5,089 bases of DNA from Polynucleobacter sp. (GTDB lineage Bacteria > Pseudomonadota > Gammaproteobacteria > Burkholderiales > Burkholderiaceae), in the NCBI GenBank assembly GCA_023257325.1, contig JALRCP010000193.1, positions 1 through 5,089 of the forward strand, written 5' to 3'. The notes below the pieces were generated by a model that searched no databases, had not been told where the DNA came from, and saw only the letters and a program-made list of their open reading frames with translations. Both the position numbers and the translations under genes were made by a program. Positions 1 through 5,089 of this stretch are shown here, piece after piece (the first letter of the stretch is position 1; every line of letters begins with the position of its first letter).

Positions 1-14
1 TCTTGAAGGTATAA
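1..14 (+). CDS. ilvH: Probable 3' end of ilvH (acetolactate synthase small subunit), partial
   Basis: Only four codons are inside the window. Reading from base 3 gives Leu-Lys-Val-stop, and the two bases before it (TC) fit an Ile codon. An ending like (I/V)LKV is, from memory, typical of the small regulatory subunit of acetolactate synthase in Burkholderiales, and ilvI-ilvH-ilvC is the usual order there. The protein would bind valine and regulate the catalytic subunit. The call rests mainly on context; the sequence alone could be any stop-terminated frame. Confidence 0.4.
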
Positions 15-37
15 ATTTTTAACAAACAACAAACTGA

Positions 38-1072
<1,035 letters not shown>

Positions 1073-1096
1073 TTGAAGCAAAATAAAATCCAGAAA

Positions 1097-1101
1097 GAGA
1101 G
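1097..1101 (+). promoter_or_regulatory. Weak ribosome binding site of psd
   Basis: GAGAG lies 5 bases before the ATG at 1107. It is a modest Shine-Dalgarno match, but it supports this start, which also gives the expected N-terminal sequence. Confidence 0.5.
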
Positions 1102-1106
1102 TTAGC

Positions 1107-1760
1107 ATGGCCGTTCATTACCCGCACCCTATCATTGCAAAAGAAGGGTGGCCTCATGTGGCCATTGCGGGTTTTGTTCTGTTTGTGATTCATTCATCAG
1201 CAGGTTGGGCATGGTCTTGGCCTTTCTGGATTATTTTTATTTTTGTTCTACAGTTCTTTAGAGACCCTGGCCGTTTAGTCCCATTGGTGAAAGATGCCGT
1301 TCTTTCACCGGCGGATGGTCGAGTCATTATTGTTGAAAAATCATTTGATCCCTATGCCAATCGTGAAGCGCTAAAAATCAGTGTCTTCATGAATGTATTC
1401 AATGTGCACTCAAATCGTTCCTCTGTGAATGGCACAGTCAAGCGCATTGAATATTTCCCTGGCAAATTTGTGAATGCGGATTTAGATAAAGCGTCCTCAG
1501 AAAATGAACGCAATGCAGTCGTGATTGACGCGAATGGTCAAACCATTACTTTGGTCCAAGTGGCTGGTTTAATTGCTAGAAGAATTCTTTGTTACGCTCA
1601 TTTGGGTGACAAGCTTAAAAAAGGTGAGCGTTACGGTTTTATCCGTTTTGGGTCACGAGTGGACGTTTATTTGCCGCTAACAGCGGAACCTATGGTGAGT
1701 GTGGGCGATAAAGTTTCGGCGACCAGTACGGTACTAGCCAAATTGCCCGGATTGGACTAA
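1107..1760 (+). CDS. psd: Phosphatidylserine decarboxylase proenzyme, short (type II / PSD-A) form
   Basis: The enzyme converts phosphatidylserine to phosphatidylethanolamine at the inner membrane. It is made as a proenzyme that cuts itself, leaving an N-terminal pyruvoyl group on the alpha chain. The 217 residues fit the short form. One or two hydrophobic segments lie at about 17-50, followed by FRDPGR at 51-56. SPADG at 67-71 and NVHSNRSS at 99-106 supply the likely catalytic Asp70 and His101. ASSENERN is at 129-136. FGS at 181-183 is the self-cleavage site (between Gly182 and Ser183), so the small alpha chain would be about 35 residues. The triad is intact. It lies 10 bases before pssA, whose product makes its substrate, so the two are probably co-transcribed and may be translationally coupled. 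Confidence 0.97.
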   Translation: MAVHYPHPIIAKEGWPHVAIAGFVLFVIHSSAGWAWSWPFWIIFIFVLQFFRDPGRLVPLVKDAVLSPADGRVIIVEKSFDPYANREALKISVFMNVFNVHSNRSSVNGTVKRIEYFPGKFVNADLDKASSENERNAVVIDANGQTITLVQVAGLIARRILCYAHLGDKLKKGERYGFIRFGSRVDVYLPLTAEPMVSVGDKVSATSTVLAKLPGLD

Positions 1761-1770
1761 AAAGTAGTCT

Positions 1771-2625
1771 ATGACGACATTTCGACGTAGAAAACCAAGA
1801 CTGACTAAAAATTTACCTAGCAATGTGACGCCCTTGCGTCGCAATGACTGGAATGGCCCTGAGCAAGAAAATTTGGGTCGCCCTCGCAATCGAGGCATCT
1901 ATTTATTGCCCAATGCATTTACAACCGCCAATCTATTTTGCGGCTTTTTTGCCATCGTGCAAGCCATGAACCAACGTTTTGAGATTGCCGCGATTGCTAT
2001 TTTTGTGGCCTTGGTCATGGACGGTATGGATGGTCGCGTAGCGCGTATGACCAACACACAAAGTGCTTTTGGTGAGCAATACGATTCTTTAACCGATATG
2101 GTTTCTTTTGGTGTGGCTCCTGCTTTGATTGCTTACGAGTGGGTTCTTAAAGATTTGGGTAAATGGGGTTGGTTGGCTGCATTTGTTTATTGTGCGGGAG
2201 CGGCTTTGCGTTTGGCGCGCTTTAACACCAACATTGGCGTGGTTGATAAACGATTTTTTCAAGGCTTACCAAGTCCAGCAGCAGCTTCTTTGATCGCTGG
2301 TTTTGTTTGGTTGGCTGTAGATAATAAATTGCCTGTCAAAGAGTTGGCTTTGCCTTGGTTCATGTTTGCTTTGACCATTTATGCGGGTATTACGATGGTT
2401 TCAAATGCCATGTTCTACAGTGGTAAAGCCTTAGATGTGAGGTATCGTGCCCCATTTGGCGTCATGATCTTGGTGATTTTGGGCTTTGTCTTGGTCTCCA
2501 GCGATCCGCCGGTTGCTCTATTTGGTTTATTTGTGGCTTACGCCTTGTCTGGTTATGTTTTCTGGGTTTGGCAAAAAATTGTCTTGCCTAAGAAAAAAGC
2601 TTCAGATATGCTTTCTGACAATTGA
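1771..2625 (+). CDS. pssA: CDP-diacylglycerol--serine O-phosphatidyltransferase, membrane type (type II)
   Basis: It joins CDP-diacylglycerol and L-serine into phosphatidylserine, the substrate of Psd encoded just upstream. The CDP-alcohol phosphatidyltransferase signature is complete: D84, D87-G88, A91-R92, G101, D105 and D109 with canonical spacing. RLARFN at 147-152 and the QGLPSP stretch at 164-169 are typical of the bacterial membrane-type enzyme, unlike the peripheral E. coli PssA. About seven or eight hydrophobic segments are spread from residue 45 to 267. The first 40 residues are Arg/Lys-rich, hydrophilic and presumably cytoplasmic. They form a somewhat long lead-in to the usual RGIYLLPN start of the domain. 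No good Shine-Dalgarno sequence precedes ATG 1771, so translation probably depends on coupling to psd 10 bases upstream. The last codons overlap the -35 box of the leuA promoter. Confidence 0.95.
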   Translation: MTTFRRRKPRLTKNLPSNVTPLRRNDWNGPEQENLGRPRNRGIYLLPNAFTTANLFCGFFAIVQAMNQRFEIAAIAIFVALVMDGMDGRVARMTNTQSAFGEQYDSLTDMVSFGVAPALIAYEWVLKDLGKWGWLAAFVYCAGAALRLARFNTNIGVVDKRFFQGLPSPAAASLIAGFVWLAVDNKLPVKELALPWFMFALTIYAGITMVSNAMFYSGKALDVRYRAPFGVMILVILGFVLVSSDPPVALFGLFVAYALSGYVFWVWQKIVLPKKKASDMLSDN

Positions 2626-2643
2626 TTCAAATTTGTGTATATT
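2615..2643 (+). promoter_or_regulatory. Promoter for the leuA leader and leuA
   Basis: CTGACA (2615-2620, 5 of 6 matches to the -35 consensus) and TATATT (2638-2643, 5 of 6 matches to the -10 consensus) are separated by exactly 17 bases. The -35 box lies inside the last codons of pssA. Counting 7 bases past the -10 box puts the likely start at A2651, which is the A of the leader-peptide ATG. The match quality is seen directly; activity and the exact start are inferred. Confidence 0.75.
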
Positions 2644-2650
2644 GGAGTTT

Positions 2651-2719
2651 ATGAATACAAGCTTGTCACTGCTACTACTATTAGGACTAGGTCAAAACCT
2701 GGGGTCAGTGCACGCTTAA
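2651..2719 (+). CDS. leuL: Leucine-rich leader peptide of the leuA attenuator (22 aa)
   Basis: This short reading frame starts at ATG 2651 and ends at TAA 2717-2719. It begins MNTSLSLLLLLGLG and holds 8 Leu in 22 residues. Five consecutive Leu codons (CTG CTA CTA CTA TTA) occupy 2669-2683. Four of the eight are CTA, a codon absent from ilvC and leuA. It lies between a good promoter and a terminator hairpin upstream of the first dedicated leucine-biosynthesis gene, which is the expected layout for a ribosome-sensing leader peptide. Its function is to report charged tRNA-Leu supply through ribosome stalling; the peptide itself probably does nothing. A GGAG at 2644-2647 is only 3 bases from the ATG and lies upstream of the predicted transcription start. 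It could therefore serve only read-through mRNA, and the local transcript is probably leaderless. The symbol leuL follows enterobacterial usage by function, not by sequence homology. Confidence 0.85.
   Translation: MNTSLSLLLLLGLGQNLGSVHA
2687..2702 (+). promoter_or_regulatory. Protector (1:2) hairpin of the leuA attenuator
   Basis: CTAGGT (2687-2692) pairs with ACCTGG (2697-2702) around a CAAA loop, giving six pairs including one G-U. CACTG at 2667-2671 can also pair with CAGTG at 2706-2710 outside it. The hairpin hides the 5' half of the antiterminator arm (2699-2705). A ribosome stalled on the leucine run at 2669-2683 would cover its 5' arm and release that antiterminator arm. Pairing was read by eye and no folding energy was calculated. 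Confidence 0.6.
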
Positions 2720-2755
2720 GCATTTAGAGTCAAAGCAAACAAACACGAACCCCAG
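2699..2755 (+). promoter_or_regulatory. Antiterminator (2:3 pairing) of the leuA attenuator
   Basis: CTGGGGT at 2699-2705 is a perfect complement of ACCCCAG at 2749-2755, the 5' arm of the terminator. It is also identical to the terminator's own 3' arm at 2761-2767. The two copies therefore compete for the same partner, the hallmark of an attenuator. The upstream copy lies within the last codons of the leader peptide. A ribosome reaching the stop codon at 2717 would sit close to or over it and favour termination. Confidence 0.75.
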
Positions 2756-2776
2756 TCAAGCTGGGGTTTTTTATTT
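2748..2776 (+). terminator. Rho-independent terminator (attenuator) before leuA
   Basis: AACCCCAG (2748-2755) and CTGGGGTT (2761-2768) form a perfect 8-bp stem with a TCAAG loop. Six T residues (2767-2772) and then ATTT follow. It stands 29 bases before the leuA start. It is the terminator arm of the leucine attenuator and, since no other terminator is visible after pssA, probably also ends transcripts from the upstream genes. Confidence 0.9.
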
Positions 2777-2793
2777 AAAGAATTGGGCAAGTT

Positions 2794-2797
2794 GGAG
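2794..2797 (+). promoter_or_regulatory. Ribosome binding site of leuA
   Basis: GGAG lies 8 bases before ATG 2806. The site is outside the terminator hairpin, so control appears to be transcriptional rather than by hiding this site. Confidence 0.8.
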
Positions 2798-2805
2798 AGT
2801 AAATC

Positions 2806-4350
2806 ATGACAGACAAATTAATCATTTTTGACACCACATTAAGAGACGGTGAGCAATCTCCTGGCGCTTCGATGACCAAGGATGAAAAGGTCAGAATCGC
2901 AAGGCAGCTTGAGCGTCTTCGCGTGGACGTGATTGAAGCCGGTTTTGCTGCTAGCTCCGATGGTGACTTTGCTGCCATTCAAGCGATTGCTGGTGTGGTC
3001 AAAGATTCGACCGTGTGTTCTTTGGCTAGAGCCAATGATCGTGACATTGGTCGTGCCGCTGAAGCTTTGAAGTCTGCGAATGCCAAGCGTATACACACCT
3101 TCATTGCCACTTCGCCTTTGCACATGGAAAAGAAATTGCGCATGACCCCTGATCAAGTATTTGAGCAGGCTAAGGCAGCGGTTCGTTTTGCACGCAATCA
3201 CACCAATGACATTGAGTTTTCTCCAGAGGACGGTTATCGCTCAGAAGTTGATTTCTTGTGCCGTGTTTTGGAAGCGGTAATCAAGGAAGGTGCTACAACC
3301 ATCAATGTGCCTGATACGGTGGGGTACGCAGTACCAGAGCTTTACGGCAACTTCATCAAGACTTTGCGCGAGCGTATTCCTAACTCTGATAAAGCAGTAT
3401 GGTCTGTGCACTGCCACAATGACTTGGGGATGGGTGTGGCCAACTCATTGGCGGGAGTGAAGATCGGTGGCGCACGTCAAATTGAGTGCACCATCAATGG
3501 TTTGGGCGAGAGAGCTGGCAATACTTCTTTGGAAGAGGTGGTGATGGCCATCAAAACTCGCAAAGATTATTTTGACTTGGCAGTGGGCATTGATACCACT
3601 CAAATCGTACCTGCATCAAAAATGGTTTCTCAAATCACTGGCTTTGTGGTGCAACCCAATAAAGCAGTGGTGGGGGCCAATGCATTTGCTCACGCCTCAG
3701 GCATCCATCAAGATGGCGTCTTAAAAGCACGTGACACCTACGAAATCATGCGAGCAGAAGATGTGGGTTGGGCTGCTAATAAGATTGTTTTGGGTAAATT
3801 ATCAGGTCGCAATGCCTTTAAACAACGTTTGCAGGAGTTGGGGATTGAGTTGGAATCTGAAGCAGATTTGAACGATGCTTTCTCTCGTTTCAAGGCTTTG
3901 GCTGACCAAAAGGCGGAGATTTTTGACGAAGATATCACTGCAATTGTTGGTAACAATGCTGAGGAAGCTAGTGACTACTATCGTTTTATCTCTTTGTCAC
4001 AAAGGTCTGAGACAGGTGAGCGCCCATTTTCTAAGGTTATATTCAAATCAGGCGGTGAAGAATTTGTTTCTGAGGCTGAAGGCAATGGGCCTGTTGATGC
4101 CACCCTCAACGCCATCGAATCCAAGGTGAAAAGTGGCGCTGAACAGTTGTTGTATTCAGTCAATGCCATCACAACGGGGACAGAGTCACAAGGTGAAGTG
4201 ACGGTTCGCCTTGCCAAGGGGGGGCGAATTGTTAATGGAGTGGGAACGGATCCAGATATTGTGGCGGCATCAGCCAAAGCTTATTTGGCGGCTTTAAACA
4301 AACTTCATGACCCTGCACAGCAGAAATTAAACGCCCAAATGGCGGTTTAA
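2806..4350 (+). CDS. leuA: 2-isopropylmalate synthase
   Basis: It condenses acetyl-CoA with 2-ketoisovalerate to 2-isopropylmalate, the first committed step of leucine synthesis in the cytoplasm. At 514 residues it matches the usual bacterial type of about 510-520. The TIM-barrel catalytic domain begins at once with [13 protein letters not shown] at 8-20 (R13, D14 metal/catalytic). Metal ligands H202 and H204 are in [10 protein letters not shown] (201-210), and GERAGN ends at N239. The linker region holds the second signature HASGIHQDG at 296-304. From about 386 the C-terminal regulatory domain, with GNGPVDA at 426-432, is the part that binds leucine for feedback inhibition. It is complete, so both feedback inhibition and the upstream attenuator could respond to leucine. 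It has its own promoter and lies downstream of psd-pssA. Confidence 0.98.
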   Translation: MTDKLIIFDTTLRDGEQSPGASMTKDEKVRIARQLERLRVDVIEAGFAASSDGDFAAIQAIAGVVKDSTVCSLARANDRDIGRAAEALKSANAKRIHTFIATSPLHMEKKLRMTPDQVFEQAKAAVRFARNHTNDIEFSPEDGYRSEVDFLCRVLEAVIKEGATTINVPDTVGYAVPELYGNFIKTLRERIPNSDKAVWSVHCHNDLGMGVANSLAGVKIGGARQIECTINGLGERAGNTSLEEVVMAIKTRKDYFDLAVGIDTTQIVPASKMVSQITGFVVQPNKAVVGANAFAHASGIHQDGVLKARDTYEIMRAEDVGWAANKIVLGKLSGRNAFKQRLQELGIELESEADLNDAFSRFKALADQKAEIFDEDITAIVGNNAEEASDYYRFISLSQRSETGERPFSKVIFKSGGEEFVSEAEGNGPVDATLNAIESKVKSGAEQLLYSVNAITTGTESQGEVTVRLAKGGRIVNGVGTDPDIVAASAKAYLAALNKLHDPAQQKLNAQMAV

Positions 4351-4361
4351 AGGCAGATTTG

Positions 4362-4396
4362 GCCCAATTAAAGTCAAAACAGGCTATAATTTGGGC
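4362..4396 (+). other. Imperfect inverted repeat around the rpsO -10 region
   Basis: GCCCAATT at 4362-4369 can pair with AATTTGGGC at 4388-4396 with one bulged T. The intervening bases include most of the TATAAT box. GCCCAATT recurs as a direct repeat at 4434-4441, which can pair with TTGGGC 4391-4396 instead. It could be a weak leuA terminator, an operator or chance; no T-tract of note follows. Confidence 0.25.
4385..4390 (+). promoter_or_regulatory. Probable -10 box of the rpsO promoter
   Basis: TATAAT is a perfect consensus -10 box, 35 bases after the leuA stop. The best -35-like sequence is TTGGCC at 4359-4364, but its spacer is 20 bases, so the -35 part is poor. A start near 4397 would give rpsO a 5' leader of about 157 bases. 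The motif is seen; its use as the rpsO promoter is inferred. Confidence 0.5.
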
Positions 4397-4435
4397 TCTT
4401 TCGGGTCATTGGCCTAAAAGAATATAGAAAGACGC

Positions 4436-4473
4436 CCAATTCAAAGGAATTCATTTCATTGAATTTGGTTTTT
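4436..4473 (+). terminator. Hairpin plus T-run in the leuA-rpsO gap (terminator or leader attenuator)
   Basis: CCAATTCAA (4436-4444) pairs with TTGAATTTGG (4459-4468) with one bulged T. An inner GAA/TTC pairing (4447-4449 with 4455-4457) extends the stem, and five T residues follow at 4469-4473. The stem is A+T-rich and therefore weak. If the TATAAT at 4385 is the rpsO promoter, this structure is in the rpsO leader and could be an attenuator. If rpsO is transcribed from further down, it may simply end leuA transcripts. Confidence 0.35.
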
Positions 4474-4498
4474 ACAATTCGCACGACATCTTGGGTAA

Positions 4499-4520
4499 GA
4501 ACCTGATTCAATATCAGTTC
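4499..4520 (+). other. Hairpin in the rpsO leader, upstream of the ribosome binding site
   Basis: GAACCTGAT (4499-4507) pairs with ATCAGTTC (4513-4520), with one bulged C and a TCAAT loop: eight base pairs. It ends 22 bases before the rpsO Shine-Dalgarno sequence. CTT 4490-4492 and AAG 4521-4523 may add three outer pairs. S15 represses its own mRNA through leader structures in several bacteria, so this is a candidate binding element. It is not recognisably the E. coli pseudoknot. Confidence 0.3.
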
Positions 4521-4542
4521 AAGCTCGAATGTTCGCAAGTAT

Positions 4543-4546
4543 GGAG
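4543..4546 (+). promoter_or_regulatory. Ribosome binding site fixing the rpsO start
   Basis: GGAG lies 7 bases before ATG 4554. The open frame extends upstream to a TTG at 4491, but this site and the conserved S15 N-terminus place the true start at 4554. Confidence 0.9.
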
Positions 4547-4553
4547 TTTAAAA

Positions 4554-4823
4554 ATGGCTATTCTTACAGCTGATAAAGCTGTTATTGTTAAAGATAACGC
4601 ACGTGCAGCAAACGACACAGGCAGTCCTGAAGTTCAAGTTGCTTTGTTAACTGCTCGCATCAATGATTTAACACCTCATTTCAAAGCGAATGCTAAAGAT
4701 CATCACAGCCGTCGTGGTTTGTTGAAGATGGTTAGCCGTCGTCGTCGTTTGCTCGACTATTTGAAGGGTAAAGATTTTGATCGTTATCGCGCTTTGATTG
4801 AAAAGCTCGGTCTACGTAAGTAA
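4554..4823 (+). CDS. rpsO: 30S ribosomal protein S15
   Basis: S15 is a primary binding protein of the 30S subunit; it binds the central domain of 16S rRNA and forms an intersubunit bridge. The 89 residues match the standard length. The conserved 16S contact loop DTGSPEVQ is at 21-28, and DHHSRRGLL at 49-57 is followed by [13 protein letters not shown] at 59-71. The whole protein is alpha-helical in the family. The start is set by GGAG at 4543-4546; the 21 extra upstream residues of the longer frame do not look like S15. It stands between leuA and pnp, and rpsO-pnp is a widely conserved pair. A hairpin follows directly after the stop. Autoregulation by S15 is known in other bacteria, and the long structured leader here would suit that, but it is not shown. 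Confidence 0.98.
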   Translation: MAILTADKAVIVKDNARAANDTGSPEVQVALLTARINDLTPHFKANAKDHHSRRGLLKMVSRRRRLLDYLKGKDFDRYRALIEKLGLRK

Positions 4824-4830
4824 TACCGAA

Positions 4831-4870
4831 AATGCCTGCCTCAGTGATACTTTGGCAGGCATTATCGTTT
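4831..4870 (+). terminator. Hairpin after rpsO (partial terminator or processing stem)
   Basis: AATGCCTGCC (4831-4840) and GGCAGGCATT (4854-4863) form a perfect 10-bp stem with a 13-base loop, seven bases after the rpsO stop. Only ATCGTTT follows, so the T-tract is poor. It may terminate part of the transcription, leaving some read-through to pnp as in E. coli, or it may protect the rpsO 3' end. Confidence 0.65.
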
Positions 4871-4904
4871 AGAGCGGTCGGTGGCTGCTCGCAGTAACGG
4901 AACC

Positions 4905-4959
4905 GTGTCATTCCAAGGACAGGTTAATTCCCCCTCCTAGCCTTTCCTTGGAATGGCAT
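4905..4959 (+). ncRNA. Long hairpin in the pnp leader, likely RNase III target
   Basis: Bases 4905-4919 pair with 4945-4959 over 15 positions (11 perfect in the core, CATTCCAAGGA with TCCTTGGAATG, then two Watson-Crick and two G-U pairs outside). After one C/U mismatch, AGGTTA (4921-4926) pairs with TAGCCT (4938-4943). The total is about 21 base pairs. The 11-base loop is pyrimidine-rich (ATTCCCCCTCC). In E. coli the rpsO-pnp gap holds a long stem cut by RNase III, after which PNPase represses its own mRNA. Position and length match that arrangement, so the same role is inferred here. Confidence 0.6.
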
Positions 4960-4983
4960 CCTTACTCCGCAAAGCCCCCAATG

Positions 4984-5033
4984 CTCCAGTGCTGCCATAG
5001 CGCTGCTATTTCTATGGCAAATGTTGATTGGAG
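4984..5033 (+). promoter_or_regulatory. Hairpin that can cover the pnp ribosome binding site
   Basis: TGCCATAG (4993-5000) and CTATGGCA (5012-5019) form a perfect 8-bp stem with an 11-base loop. Below it, CTCCAGT (4984-4990) pairs with ATTGGAG (5027-5033), seven pairs with one G-U, across an uneven internal loop. The lower stem contains the entire pnp Shine-Dalgarno GGAG (5030-5033), so in this fold translation of pnp would be blocked. Pairings were read by eye. Confidence 0.5.
5030..5033 (+). promoter_or_regulatory. Ribosome binding site of pnp
   Basis: GGAG lies 10 bases before ATG 5044 and 16 before the next in-frame ATG at 5050. The spacing favours 5044 as the start. Confidence 0.65.
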
Positions 5034-5043
5034 ATATACATAA

Positions 5044-5089
5044 ATGACGATGTTTAATAAAGTAGTTAAGAGCTTCCAGTGGGGCTCAC
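5044..5089 (+). CDS. pnp: Polyribonucleotide nucleotidyltransferase (PNPase), 5' end only
   Basis: Fifteen codons are inside the window, reading MTMFNKVVKSFQWGS, and the gene continues past the edge. The VKSFQWG stretch resembles the conserved PNPase N-terminus (E. coli has VRKFQYG), and the position right after rpsO agrees. PNPase degrades RNA 3' to 5' by phosphorolysis and is part of the RNA degradosome in many proteobacteria. A start at the second Met (5050) would match the shorter N-terminus of relatives, but ribosome-site spacing prefers 5044. No domain or catalytic residue can be checked in this fragment. Confidence 0.85.
   Translation, partial: MTMFNKVVKSFQWGS

Noticed and set aside
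2486..2719. A 77-residue + strand frame overlapping the 3' end of pssA and ending with the leader peptide.
   Set aside because: Its upstream part is just another frame of pssA, with no ribosome binding site at its ATG. Only the last 22 codons, from ATG 2651, make sense.
2761..2805. Possible translational control of leuA by hiding its ribosome binding site in the attenuator.
   Set aside because: I see no complement to GGAG 2794-2797 in the terminator or antiterminator, so control looks transcriptional.
2839..3201. A 120-residue minus-strand open frame inside leuA, and similar shorter minus-strand frames within ilvC and leuA.
   Set aside because: They lie antisense to highly conserved coding sequence, have no recognisable domain, and are expected shadows of codon usage.
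3875..4129. An 84-residue frame inside the leuA 3' half, + strand.
   Set aside because: It overlaps the well-supported leuA regulatory domain in another frame and has no recognisable content.
4471..4501. A second rpsO promoter with TTTACA at 4471-4476 and TAAGAA at 4496-4501.
   Set aside because: The -10 matches only three of six consensus bases and the spacer is 19; the TATAAT at 4385 is much better.
4491..4553. A 21-residue N-terminal extension of S15 from a TTG at 4491.
   Set aside because: The added residues do not resemble S15, there is no Shine-Dalgarno before the TTG, and a good one precedes ATG 4554, which gives the standard 89 residues.

Overview
The window looks like a chromosomal core-gene segment from a betaproteobacterium of the order Burkholderiales. 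Moderate-to-low G+C, heavy TTA/TTG leucine usage, and the gene order ilvH(end)-ilvC-psd-pssA-leuA-rpsO-pnp(start), all on the + strand, suggest Polynucleobacter or a close freshwater relative. The genus is inferred from gene order and composition, not from a database match.

Layout. Bases 1-14 are probably the last codons of ilvH (acetolactate synthase small subunit). ilvC (56-1072) is followed after 34 bases by psd (1107-1760), and then after 10 bases by pssA (1771-2625). The last two are the consecutive steps that make phosphatidylserine and then phosphatidylethanolamine. A well-formed sigma70-type promoter overlaps the 3' end of pssA. It drives a 22-codon leucine-rich leader peptide (2651-2719), then an antiterminator/terminator pair, then leuA (2806-4350). 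rpsO (4554-4823) follows a 203-base gap with a consensus -10 box and several hairpins. After a 220-base structured gap, pnp starts at 5044 and runs off the window.

How the parts work together. IlvH and IlvC serve the common valine/isoleucine/leucine pathway, and LeuA commits 2-ketoisovalerate to leucine. Psd and PssA are membrane phospholipid enzymes lodged between these amino-acid genes. The leader before leuA has the parts of a classical ribosome-mediated leucine attenuator. Because no terminator is visible between ilvC and it, it may also be the 3' terminator for ilvC-psd-pssA read-through transcripts. rpsO and pnp form the familiar ribosomal protein S15/PNPase pair. The pnp leader contains a long hairpin of the kind RNase III cuts, and a second hairpin that can cover the pnp Shine-Dalgarno sequence.

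The coding genes are ordinary housekeeping genes. The interest lies in the RNA control regions: the probably leaderless, CTA-rich leuA leader peptide and its attenuator, and the rpsO and pnp leaders.
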